Of a DNA stretch of 64,000 nt, positions 21,290-32,306 are shown piece after piece (position 1 is the stretch's first letter; the number at the start of each line of letters is the position of its first letter). Origin of the DNA: Plasmopara viticola (Eukaryota; Oomycota; Peronosporomycetes; Peronosporales; Peronosporaceae); assembly GCA_001695595.3 (NCBI GenBank), contig MBPM02000073.1, forward strand, positions 248,001-312,000, in the 5' to 3' direction. The position numbers and the translations under genes are program-made. The notes under the pieces are model-generated. The model made no database searches. It was not told where the DNA came from and saw nothing but the letters and a program-made list of their open reading frames with translations.

Positions 21290-21913
21290 TTTTTTTCTTT
21301 TGTGGGCGTGCGTCCTCACGAAGAATTGAAACAAATCAGAGATGTCTTCTACAGTCAAACTTTTCTCGTGGAGAATAATTCCGGTGTTTTATTTTGAATT
21401 TAATTTTCTACCACAAGCAGCTACGATGCACATTCTTGATACAATTGGTCCAAGTATAGCACGTATACATCGGTTTCTCGCTAGCTATCGTTCGTGCTTA
21501 TGGTGACATTAGCGTTTATAGGTCCAGGCACACAATAAGCCCGTCCAATGTGTCGGATCAAAGAAGTGAGGGATTTATAACAATCAACCACAGCTCGAGC
21601 AATAACTCAGTCAAGTTTGCTAAGTATGGTCAAAAGGCCGTTTTGCAGTGAAGTTGACGCTGCTCTTTGTGTATTTAAAGAGAGTGTGTTTTATTATTTG
21701 GCAAGATTAGTGGCCCTTTGATCGCCATTTACCATACTTTAAGAGTAAACTTGACCGAGTCATTGCTCGAGCAACGGTAAAGTGTTATTGGAGTCTGTTT
21801 GATACAAGACGGGCTTCATGTGCGCCTTCCTCTGGATACTTATTTGTTAGTGAGCTTCGTCCAACTAAGTGCAGCGAAAGTTCAATAGCACGTGGCATCA
21901 GCGACCGATCACA
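21290..21913. repeat. Alpha-beta convergent intergenic inverted repeat
   Basis: The 3' flanks of alpha and beta are inverted copies of each other around a centre near 21665. Pairs include GGTCCAGGCACACA near 21521 with the complementary TTCATGTGCGCC near 21808, and the two CTCGAGCAAT...TCAAGTTT segments (about 21595 and 21765 on opposite strands). No ORF is supported here. Confidence 0.85.
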
Positions 21914-22242
21914 TCAAAAATTGGCTTTGTAGCTACAATAAGTCAGACCGTAGTATTTTTCCATAAAAAAACAAAGCAACTGATTTGAATGAGTAAACCA
22001 AAGGACAATATATTTTCTTGTCACTAAAGCCGGTTTTGGTTTCTCTTTAGCTTTGGCTTTCAACGAGTCAACTTGTCGTGCTTGCATGGTTTTGACGGTG
22101 GATTCCACGACATTTAATCCCCGACTTATCAGTGACGATTGCGCGGAGGGGGAGTGCGACGATAGGGGGGAGGGGCCTCGTAACCGTGACCAGTGGCCAG
22201 GAGGGTAGCCAGAATGAGCACGAAACCGCACGAACGAAGCAT
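21914..22242 (-). pseudogene. Beta-A1: broken secreted-protein gene
   Basis: ATG at 22242; signal peptide MLRSCGFVLILATLLATGHG, then a proline-rich stretch ending PPPRNRH and TGA. The body NVVESTVKTMQARQVDSLKA followed by KEKPKPALVTRKYIVLW is open in a different frame down to 21914. A single-base shift in the C-rich tract (about 22150-22180) would account for the split. It carries no RXLR; the basic tail resembles that of alpha (ET..AR..LK.K). Confidence 0.62.
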
Positions 22243-22292
22243 GCTTCACCACTTGTAGTGCAAAAAGAATAGTGGCCTCTGGTCGTGCTTAA

Positions 22293-22966
22293 GCTGCAGA
22301 AACTCTATTTACTGAAATGATTTGCCAACTAGGATGGGTAACGATCATATGAGAGCGACAAGATGCGAAAGAAGAGAAACGAGTTAAATTTCTGGTGGGC
22401 CGGCTATCCATGTTTGCAAAGCTTTCATGTACATGGAACCGGGGTATACTCCGGATTACGCGAAATTCCGCAAGGTCTTTAATTTATATGCGTACATAGG
22501 TACCTGTCGCGAGGTCCAAGGTCGTCAGGAAATTTCTAGCATTGCTATTTATTGCGACATTATACCACTGCGCCTTTTGCACTTCGTTGTCATTATCTTC
22601 ACATCACCATTGCTCCTGGCCGTGCTTGAGCTGCAGAAACCTCATTTACTTCGATAATTTGCCCATGCGAAAGAAATGAGGCGAATTAAATTTCTAGAAG
22701 ATTTTCCATGTTTGCAAAGCTTTCGTTTACATGGAATACCGGTAGAATGTTCTTGATCACGCGAACTTAGGCAAGGCCGTTAGATTCTATGCGTGCTGTC
22801 GCGAGGTCCAATGCCGTCTTAAATATCAAGCAATTCTATTTAATGCGTTATTATACTACTGCGCCTTTTGCACTTCATTGTCCTACAAAGTACGCCCTCA
22901 CATTTATCTTCAAATCACCATTCGTCGCATAAACCATCTACATATGGTCCACACGACAAAACGTCC
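22293..22966. repeat. 337-bp imperfect tandem duplication in beta 5' flank
   Basis: Two blocks start at GCTGCAGAAAC (22293 and 22630) and share TTTACT..ATGATTTGCC-like, CCATGTTTGCAAAGCTTTC, CGCGAGGTCCAA, GCGCCTTTTGCACTTC and CACATCACCATT segments in order. A third, partial block follows near 23055 (ACCAATGCCGTCTAAA). It is present in every unit, both orientations. Confidence 0.8.
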
Positions 22967-23231
22967 ATACGACCAATGGGAGCGGCCGTTCCGATACGGG
23001 GGAGTATTCGTTGTCTTTACTACTTGATCGCAAACACATCATCTTGATTCTATCCACTAAACGGTACTTCAAGGAGACCAATGCCGTCTAAAAATATCTA
23101 ACAATGTCTCTTACTCCTACAGTAATAGCAAGTAGTAATTCGTTGTTATGCGATGCAATTGCATCATTTTTTAAGCTACGATCGGAAATGAATAGCATCC
23201 TAAGTAAGCCGACAGTCATCTTAACCATTGC

Positions 23232-23490
23232 ATCAGCTTAAGCAGCTTTACCACCTTTGAGATTTTTTGACCAATTCTAAAGCTGAACCGGGAGTGAAGA
23301 TTCTGAAAGAAATATGTTGTAGAAATACAGCATTGTGCATTGTCGCGATATGTGTTGTACTCATCTAATGGCGCTTCCACCGATCAACGATAAATTTAAA
23401 AGCTCTCACGGTCGTATTGAACACCCTTGTGACTAGAATCGGACGCACAGCTTACTAGACGAAAGCCGAGGGCTGCTTTAAGCCAATTCA
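23232..23490 (-). pseudogene. Delta copy 3 (frameshifted)
   Basis: The same ORF as copy 2, but an extra T (AAATTTAAAAGCTC) breaks the frame in the DRESLLIY region. It is in standard orientation within a 349-bp segment (23179-23527). Confidence 0.4.
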
Positions 23491-23974
23491 ATGATGTTTA
23501 GAGACTGCAGCTTTGTTTTGCAGTACTGTCAACCTTTGAGTCCATTATGACTTTTGATTGATGTGCCATTAAGGGCTGTCCGAGTGCTAGTTTTTTATTC
23601 GTCGCGGTTTGACACAGTACTTTGCGTTCCTCTTGCTCGAGCCATTACATGATAATCAATTATAAAAATTGCTTACGTCGCTTTAGCTGTTCAAGTAAGA
23701 CTGGCGCACACCGCACAGTTTCTTACAACCTTTTTATTAAGGAGTCGCTTCAGTTCTCGTTCACTACGCCACACCCCACTATTATAGCACCCCTCAATAT
23801 ACAGGGCTAAAACCGCCTTTACCTTAAGTTTTGAATGTTGGTTGGCTGGAACAATCAAGGGTCTTTGTAGGATTACAACATTAAAACTTTCAATATTCAG
23901 TGTTGCGTGAAATTCGCACATGTGTTTCGGGATTGAAAGAGCTAATCAAGCTTTTGGAATATCATTGCCTCCGG

Positions 23975-24917
23975 TTACTTGTTTGTGTGCAGCACTCGAC
24001 GCAGCTCTGCGACGGTGCGAATACTCCGTGCATCGATCGTGCTAGTGCCAATACGAGACCATTCGACCCATCCACCGAATGTAATTGCTTGGTATTGGAT
24101 AGCGAGTTGAATAGGGCAGCAAAAGGCGAAATAGTCCTGTTTCCACCGCCTGACAAACTCTGCAGTAAATAGACCCAGGTGATCGCACCGTCGTCGCTTG
24201 ATCCAGAGCAGACAAACCAAACTTTTTCACCAGCTGCCTCAAAACAGAACGGTCGCTAGGTTTCATCTTTAAAAAGCGTAAAGACAGCATGTCATCGTGC
24301 AATTGCACATCTCCACGTGGCTTGTCAAAACTGCTACTGCAGCGATGCCCACTTCTCTCTTGTTGCTAACTTCGTTCTCTAAATCAGTACAAAATATCGT
24401 CGTTTCCACCTCTTCCTCAAAACTATCAAGTTGAGTCTCATTTGCGCGATCAAGACTCTTCTTCATGACATTCGCCTGCTTGTAAGGCAGCCACTGCGTA
24501 ACAACTCTCGGTTAATAGGTATCGACGACGAGCTTCCCGTCGATCTTTGCGATTGTTGTTCGAATGTCTCGAATTTTACTCGGTATCTCAACATACTTCA
24601 TAAAATCTCTTGATCTGGTACGCAATCTGACTTGCTATTAGGAACTTTTCGCCTAGCCAAAGCTCTCCACAAAAACTTCTTACTGCCCAACTGTCGGTGG
24701 GTTCGTTATGCGTCCTCTGCGATCTGTAGCACCACCACATAATCGTCCTCCTCTGCGTCGTACTTGCCGACCACAAACTTGGCTGTAGCTCCTCCTTCGT
24801 CTTGACTTTTACTTCGACTTCCACCCGATCCGCGCTGCTTTTCTACATTTCGTCTTTTTGTGTGTGTATCAACGTCAATCGAATACCGTTAAGGGGTGCT
24901 ATACAAAGTGGGGTGCA
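23975..24917 (-). pseudogene. Gamma-A2
   Basis: Here the middle block is open for 65 codons (24269-24466) with MKKSLDRANETQLDSFEEEV and FCTDLENEVSNKREVG, so this copy and gamma-A3 retain the ancestral reading there. A stop replaces the DAQRTH-DA segment end (TTATGCGTCC on the plus strand). The C-terminal HTNK stop is at 23975. Confidence 0.5.
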
Positions 24918-25148
24918 AGGCGACTAAGGGGGGGGGAAGCGGCTCTCGAAATTTGATAATCTGAACTTTCTTGTAGGCTTTCCTTACTTTCGCTTCTTAA
25001 ATCAAAGTGTATCTGTAGAATACATTGATTCAAGAAAATTGTACCCCTCATGCACGCGCTACTCCTTTTACTGTTTCAGTAAATACGGTTTCTGCAGGCC
25101 CAGCACGACCATGTGCTCACTATTTTCTTGCACTGCAAGTAGTGTAGC

Positions 25149-25436
25149 ATGCGTCGATCGTGCGGTGTCGTGCTCATTCTAGCTCCATTCCTGGCCATTT
25201 GTTACGGTATCGTGGACGACAGTCAAGGCTCTCAGCGTCTTCGAAGTAAACTCCAATAGGAAATTGCCGCACCAGAAGAAAGGATGGCTTTGCCCATTGT
25301 TATCAATGAGCTCAAAAGTAAGCCAAATACGAAAATTGAGACTTTGCCCCTTGAAGCGCGAGCAAGAAAATTTTACGCTCTGAAAGTGAGAGGATCTAAG
25401 AAAGTTGATGCTATACCAAAGACGAAAACGACATGA
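25149..25436 (+). pseudogene. Alpha-3: full-length frame interrupted only by TAG-37
   Basis: The 96-codon frame from ATG to TGA is complete except for TAG at codon 37. Signal peptide MRRSCGVVLILAPFLAICYG (probable cleavage after CYG), QRLR at 29-32, EER at 43-45, then KIETLPLEARARKFYALKVR and a lysine-rich end KVDAIPKTKTT. Without readthrough the product is a 36-residue preprotein whose mature part is 16 residues. The stop context is CAA-TAG-G. Alpha-4, -7 and -8 match this copy closely. Confidence 0.75.
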
Positions 25437-26101
25437 CTTTTTTTCTTTTGTGGGCGTGCGTCCTCACGACGAATTGAAACAAATCAGAGATGTCTTCTAC
25501 AGTCAAATTTTGCTACTTTTCTCGTGGAGAATAATTCCGGTGTTTTATTTTAAATTTAATTTTCTACCACAAGCAGCTACGATGCACATTCTTGATACAA
25601 TTGGTCCAAATATAGCACGTATACATCGGTTTCTCGCTAGCTATCGTTCGTGCTTATGGTGACATTAGCGTTTATAGGTCCAGGCACACATAAAGCCCGT
25701 CCAATGTGTCGGATCAAAGAAGTGAGGGTTTTATAACAATAAACCACAGCTCGAGCAATAACTCAGTCAAGTTTGCTAAGTATGGTCAAAAGGCCATTTT
25801 GCAGTGAAGTTGACGCTGCTCTTTGTGTATTTGAAGAGAGTATGTTTTAATATTTGGCAAGATTAGTGGCCCTTTGATCGCCATTTACCATACTTTAAGA
25901 GTAAACTTGACCGAGTCATTGCTCGAGCAACGGTAAAGTGTTATTGGAGTCTGTTTGATACAAGACGGGCTTCATGTGCGCCTGAACCTCTGGATACTTA
26001 TTTGTTAGTGAGCTTCGTCCGACTAAGTGCAGCGAAAGTTCAATAGCACGTGGCATACTTTCATCATCAGCGACCGATCACATCAAAAATTGGCTTTGTA
26101 G

Positions 26102-26412
26102 CTACAATAAGTCAGACCGTAGTATTTTTTCCACAAAAAAACAAAGCAACTGATTTGAATGAGTAAACCAAAGGACAATATATTTTCTTGTCACTAAAGC
26201 CGGTTTTGGTTTCTCTTCAGCTTTGGCTTTCAACGAGTCAACTTGTCGTGCTTGCATGGTTTTGACGGTGGATTCCACGACATTTAATCTTCGACTTATC
26301 AGTGACGATTGCGCGGAGGGGGAGTGCGACGAATGGGGGGAGGGGACTCGTAACCGTGACCAGTGGCCAGGAGGGTAGCCAGAATGAGCACGAAACCGCA
26401 CGAACGAAGCAT
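26102..26412 (-). pseudogene. Beta-A2
   Basis: ATG at 26412. The signal peptide is as in beta-A1, followed by YESPPPIRRTPPPRNRH then TGA. The tail frame (NVVESTVKTMQARQVDSLKA) is open to 26102 with RRLN in place of RGLN. It has the same break as beta-A1. Confidence 0.62.
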
Positions 26413-27362
26413 GCTTCACCACTTGTAGTGCAAAAAGAATAGTGGCCTCTGGTCGTGCTTAAGCTGCAGAAACTCTATTTACTGAAATGATTTGCCAACT
26501 AATATGGGTAACGATCATATGAGAGCGACAAGATGCGAAAGAAGAGAAACGAGTTAAATTTCTGGTGGGCTGGCTATCCATGTTTGCAAAGCTTTCATGT
26601 ACATGGAACCGGGGTATACTCCAGATTACGCAAAATTCCGCAAGGTCTTTAATTTATATGCGTACATAGGTACCTGTCGCGAGGTCCAAGGTCGTCAGGA
26701 AATTTCTAGCATTGCTATTTATTGCGACATTATACCACTGCGCCTTTTGCACTTCGTTGTCATTATCTTCACATCACCATTGCTCCTGGCCGTGCTTGAG
26801 CTGCAGAAACCTCATTTACTTCGATAATTTGCCGAAAGAAATGAGGCGAATTAAATTTCTAGAAGATTATCCATGTTTGCAAAGCTTTCGTTTACATGGA
26901 ATACCGGTAGAATGTTCTTGATCACGCGAACTTAGGCAAGGCCGTTAGAATCTATGCGTGCTGTCGCGAGGTCCAATGCCGTCTTAAATATCAAGCAATT
27001 CTATTTAATGCGTTATTATACTACTGCGCCTTTTGCACTTCATTGTCCTACAAAGTACGCCCTCACATTTATCTTCAAATCACCATTCGTCGCATAAACC
27101 ATCTACATATGGTCCACACGACAAAACGTCCATACGACCAATGGGAGCGGCCGTTCCGATACGGGGGAGTATTCGTTGTCTTTACTACTTGATCGCAAAC
27201 ACATCATCTCGATTATCCACTAAACGGTACTTCAAGAAGACCAATGCCGTTCAAGGAGACCAATGCCGTCTAAAAATATCTAACATTGTCTCTTACTCCT
27301 AAAGTAATAGCAAGTAGTAATTCGTTGTTATGCGATGCAATTGCATCATTTCTTAAGCTACG

Positions 27363-27701
27363 GTACTGCAAAACAAAGCTGCAGTCTCTAAACATCATTG
27401 AATTGGCTTAAAGCAGCCCTCGGCTTTCGTCTAGTAAGCTGTGCGTCCGATTCTAGTCACAAGGGTGTTCAATACGAGCCTTTTAATTTATCGTCGATCG
27501 GTGGAAGCGCCATTAGATGAGTACAACACATATCGCGACAATGCACAATGCTGTATTTCTACAACATATTTCTTTCAGAATCTTCACTCCCGGTTCAGCT
27601 TTAGAATTGGCCAAAAAATCTCAAAGGTGGTAAAGCTGCTTAAGCTGATGCAATGGTTAAGATGACTGTCGGTTTACTTAGGATGCTATTCATTTCCGAT
27701 C
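27363..27701 (+). repeat. Inverted delta segment in unit A2
   Basis: Flanks read GCTACG|GTACTGC...CCGATC|TGTCAACC, whereas other A units read GCTAC|GATCGG...GCAGTAC|TGTCAACC. The segment is therefore flipped in place, without long inverted repeats at its ends. An 8-bp deletion (GACCGTGA) is private to this copy. Confidence 0.9.
27398..27665 (+). pseudogene. Delta copy 4, inverted
   Basis: Reads NWLKAALGFRLVSC on the plus strand, then the 8-bp loss shifts the frame. SVEAPLDEYNTYRDNAQCC to VVKLLKLMQWLR continues open to 27665. Confidence 0.4.
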
Positions 27702-28149
27702 TGTCAACCTTTGAGTCCATTATGACTTTTGATTGATGTGCCATTAAGGGCTGTCCGAGTGCTAGTTTTTTATTCGTCGCGGTTCGACACAGTACTTTGC
27801 GTTCCTCTTGCTCGAGCCATTACATAATAATCATTTATAAAAATTGCTTACGTCGCTTTAGCTGTTCAAGTAAGACTGGCGCACACCGCACAGTTTTTTA
27901 CAACCTTTTTATTAGGGAGTCGCTTCAGTTCTCGTTCACTACGCCATACCCCACTATCATAGCACCCCTCGATATACAGGGCTAAAACCGCCTTTACCTT
28001 AAGTTTTGAATGTTGGTTGGCTGGAACAATCAAGGGTTTTTGTAGGATTACAACATTAAAACTTTCAATATTCAGTGTTGCGTGAAATTCGCACATGTGT
28101 TTCGGGATTGAAAGAGCTAATCAAGCTTTTGGAATATCATTGCCTCCGG

Positions 28150-29094
28150 TTACTTGTTTGTGTGCAGCACTCGACGCAGCTCTGCGACGGTGCGAATACT
28201 CCGTGCATCGATCGTGCTAGTGCCAATACGAGAACCATTCGACCCATCCACCGAATGTAATTGCTTGGTATTGGATAGCGAGTTGAATAGGGCAGCAAAA
28301 GGCGAAATAGTCCTGTTTCCACCGCCTGACAAACTCTGCAGTAAATAGACCCAGGTGATCGCACCGTCGTCGCTTGATCCAGAGTAGACAAACCAAACTT
28401 TTTCACCAGCTGCCTCAAAACAGAACGGTCGCTAGGTTTCATCTTTAAAAAGCGTAAAGACAGCATGTCATCGTGCAATTGCACATCTCCACGTGGCTTG
28501 TCAAAACTGCTACTGCAGCGATGCCCACTTCTCTCTTGTTGCTAACTTCGTTCTCTAAATCAGTACAAAATATCGTCGTTTCCACCTCTTCCTCAAAACT
28601 ATCAAGTTGAGTCTCATTTGCGCGATCAAGACTCTTCTTCATGACATTCGCCTGCTTGTAAGGCAGCCACTGCGTAACAACTCTCGGTTAATAGGTATCG
28701 ACGACGAGCTTCCCGTCGATCTTTGCGATTGTTGTTCGAATGTCTCGAATTTTACTCGGTATCTCAACATACTTCATAAAATCTCTTGATCTGGTACGCA
28801 ATCTGACTTGCTATTAGGAACTTTTCGCCTAGCCAAAGCTCTCCACAAAAACTTCTTACTGCCCAACTGTCGGTGGGTTCGTTGTGCGTCCTCTGCGATC
28901 TGTAGCACCACCACATAAATGTCCTCCTCTGCGTCGTACTTGCCGACCACAAACTTGGCTGTAGCTCCTTCTTCGTCTTGACTTTTACTTCGACTTCCAC
29001 CCGATCCGCGCTGCTTTTCTACATTTCGTCTTTTTGTGTGTGTATCAACGTCAATCGAATACCGTTAAGGGGTGCTATACAAAGTGGGGTGCAA
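28150..29094 (-). pseudogene. Gamma-A3
   Basis: Very close to gamma-A2, including the open MKKSLDRANETQLDSFEEEV block (28445-28642) and the 78-codon block with FLIASQIAYQIKRFYEVC (28764-29000). Private changes: AAATGTCC for AATCGTCC near 28917 and TTCTTCGTC for CTCCTTCGTC. Confidence 0.5.
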
Positions 29095-29325
29095 GGCGAC
29101 TAAGGGGGGAGGGAAACGGCTCTCGAAATTTGATAATCTGAACTTTCTTGTAGGCTTTCCTTACTTTCGCTTCTTAAATCAAAGTGTATCTGTAGAATAC
29201 ATTGATTCAAGAAAATTGTACCCCTCATGCACGCGCTACTCGTTTTACTGTTTCAGTAAATACGGTTTCTGCAGGCCCAGCACGACCATGAGCTCACTAT
29301 TTTCTTGCACTGCAAGTAGTGTAGC

Positions 29326-29613
29326 ATGCGTCGATCGTGCGGTGTCGTGCTCATTCTAGCTCCATTCCTGGCCATTTGTTACGGTATCGTGGACGACAGT
29401 CAAGGCTCTCAGCGTCTTCGAAGTAAACTCCAATAGGAAATTGCCGCACCAGAAGAAAGGATGGCTTTGCCCATTGTTATCAATGAGCTCAAAAGTAAGC
29501 CAAATACGAAAATTGAGACTTTGCCCCTTGAAGCGCGAGCAAGAAAATTTTACGCTCTGAAAGTGAGAGGATCTAAGAAAGTTGATGCTATACCAAAGAC
29601 GAAAACGACATGA
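29326..29613 (+). pseudogene. Alpha-4
   Basis: The frame is identical in layout to alpha-3: 96 codons with TAG only at codon 37; QRLR and EER retained; tail ARARKFYALKVRGSKK intact to TGA at 29611-29613. Confidence 0.75.
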
Positions 29614-30278
29614 CTTTTTTTCTTTTGTGGGCGTGCGTCCTCACGAAGAATTGAAACAAATCAGAGATGTCTTCTACAGTCAAATTTTGCTACTTTTCTC
29701 GTGGAGAATAATTTCGGTGTTTTATTTTAAATTTAATTTTCTACCACAAGCAGCTACGATGCACATTCTTGATACAATTGGTCCAAGTATTGCACGTATA
29801 CATCGGTTTCTCGCTAGCTATCGTTCGTGCTTATGGTGACATTAGCGTTTATAGGTCCAGGCACACATAAAGCCCGTCCAATGTGTCGGATCAAAGAAGT
29901 GAGGGTTTTATAACAATCAGCCACAGCTCGAGCAATAACTCAGTCAAGTTTGCTAAGTATGGTCAAAAGGCCGTGTTGCAGTGAAGTTGACGCTGCTCTT
30001 TGTGTATTTAAAGAGAGTGTGTTTTAATATTTGGCAAGATTAGTGGCCCTTTGATCGCCATTTACCATACTTTAAGAGTAAACTTGACCGAGTCATTGCT
30101 CGAGCAACGGTAAAGTGTTATTGGAGTCTGTTTGATACAAGACGGGCTTCATGTGCGCCTGAACCTCTGGATACTTATTTGTTAGTGAGCTTCGTCCAAC
30201 TAAGTGCAGCGAAAGTTCAATAGCACGTGGCATACTTTCATCATCAGCGACCGATCACATCAAAAATTGGCTTTGTAG

Positions 30279-30589
30279 CTACAATAAGTCAGACCGTAGT
30301 ATTTTTTCCATAAAAAAACAAAGCAACTGATTTGAATGAGTAAACCAAAGGACAATATATTTTCTTGTCACTAAAGCCGGTTTTGGTTTCTCTTCAGCTT
30401 TGGCTTTCAACGAGTCAACTTGTCGTGCTTGCATGGTTTTGACGGTGGATTCCACGACATTTAATCCCCGACTTATCAGTGACGATTGCGCGGAGGGGGA
30501 GTGCGACGAATGGGGGGAGGGGCCTCGTAACCGTGACCAGTGGCCAGGAGGGTAGCCAGAATGAGCACGAAACCGCACGAACGAAGCAT
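30279..30589 (-). pseudogene. Beta-A3
   Basis: ATG at 30589. The signal peptide is MLRSCGFVLILATLLATGHG; the C-run differs from beta-A1 (CCCCCCATTCG), but the net frame break before the tail is the same. The tail is open to 30279. Confidence 0.62.
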
Positions 30590-31547
30590 GCTTCACCACT
30601 TGTAGTGCAAAAAGAATAGTGGCCTCTGGTCGTGCTTAAGCTGCAGAAACTCTATTTACTGAAATGATTTGCCAACTAGGATGGGTAACGATCATATGAG
30701 AGCGACAAGATGCGAAAGAAGAGAAACGAGTTAAATTTCTGGTGGGCTGGCTATCCATGTTTGCAAAGCTTTCATGTACATGGAACCGGGGTATACTCCG
30801 GATTACGCGAAATTCCGCAAGGTCTTTAATTTCTATGCGTACATAGGTACCTGTCGCGAGGTCCAAGGTCGTCAGGAAATTTCTAGCATTGCTATTTATT
30901 GCGACATTATACCACTGCGCATTTTGCACTTCGTTGTCATTATCTTCACATCACCATTGCTCCTGGCCGTGCTTGAGCTGCAGAAACCTCATTTACTTCG
31001 ATAATTTGCCCATGCGAAAGAAATGAGGCGAATTAAATTTCTAGAAGATTATCCATGTTTGCATGGAATACCGGTAGAATGTTCTTGATCACGCGAACTT
31101 AGGCAAGGCCGTTAGATTCTATGCGTGCTGTCGCGACGTCCAATGCCGTCTTAAATATCAAGCAATTCTATTTAATGCGACATTATAATACTGCGCCTTT
31201 TGCCTTTCATTGTCCTACAAAGTACGCCCTCACATTTATCTTAACATCACCATTCGTCGCATAAACCATCTACATATGGTCCACACGACAAAACGTCCAT
31301 GCGACCACTGGGAGCGGCCGTTCTGATACAGGGGAGTATTCGTTGTCTTTACTACTTGATAGCAAACACATCATCTCGATTCTATCCACTAAACGGTACT
31401 TCAAGGAGACTAATGCCGTCTAAAAATATCTAGCAATGTCTCTTACTCCTAAAGTAATAGCAAGTAGTAATTCGTTGTTATGCGATGCAATTGCATCATT
31501 TCTTAAGCTACGATCGGAAATGAATAGCATCCTAAGTAAACCGACAG

Positions 31548-31823
31548 TCATCTTAACCATTGCATCAGCTTAAGCAGCTTTACCACCTTTGAGATTTTTT
31601 GACCAATTCTAAAGCTGAACCGGGAGTGAAGATTCTGAAAGAAGTATGTTGTAGAAATACAGCATTGCGCATTGTCGCGATATGTGTTGTACTCATCTAA
31701 TGGTGCTTCCACCGATCGACGATAAATTAAAAGGCTCTCACGGTCGTATTGAACACCCTTGTGACTAGAATCGGACGCACAGCTTACTAGACGAAAGCCG
31801 AGGGCTGCTTTAAGCCAATTCAA
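31548..31823 (-). pseudogene. Delta copy 5
   Basis: 91 codons open from the NWLKAAL start to KLMQWLR, with all conserved blocks (SCASDSSHKG, RRSVEAPLDEYNTYRDNAQCC). It is in standard orientation. Confidence 0.42.
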
Positions 31824-32306
31824 TGATGTTTAGAGACTGCAGCTTTGTTTTGCAGTACTGTCAACCTTTGAGTCCATTATGACTTTTAATTGATGTGCCA
31901 TTAAGGGCTGTCCGAGTGCTAGTTTTTTATTCGTCGCGGTTTGACACAGTACTTTGCGTTCCTCTTGCTCGAGCCATTACATAATAATCAATTATAAAAA
32001 TTGCTTACGTCGCTTTAGCTGTTCAAGTAAGACTGGCGCACACCGCACAGTTTTTTACAACCTTTTTATTAGGGAGTCGCTTCAGTTCTCGTTCACTACG
32101 CCATACCCCACTATTATAGCACCCCTCAATATACAGGGCTAAAACCGCCTTTACCTTAAGTTTTGAATGTTGGTTGGCTGGAACAATCAAGGGTTTTTGT
32201 AGGATTACAACATTAAAACTTTCAATATTCAGTGTTGCGTGAAATTCGCACATGTGTTTCGGGATTGAAAGAGCTAATCAAGCTTTTGGAATATCATTGC
32301 CTCCGG

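Larger units (their letters stand above)
21002..25148 (+). repeat. Array unit A1 (4147 bp)
   Basis: One full direct-repeat unit measured from alpha ATG to the next alpha ATG: alpha-2, convergent beta-A1, duplicated beta 5' flank, delta, gamma-A2. The next unit boundaries are 25149, 29326 and 33480, giving lengths of 4147, 4177 and 4154. Confidence 0.95.
25149..29325 (+). repeat. Array unit A2 (4177 bp), with inverted delta segment
   Basis: Same order as A1, except that about 339 bp carrying delta (27363-27701) is inverted. Confidence 0.95.

Noticed and set aside
25240..25330. An intron (GTAAAC...AG) removing TAG-37 in alpha
   Set aside because: The GT donor is absent in alpha-1 (GAAGAAAACAAC) although the TAG is kept, and no good acceptor with a pyrimidine tract follows.
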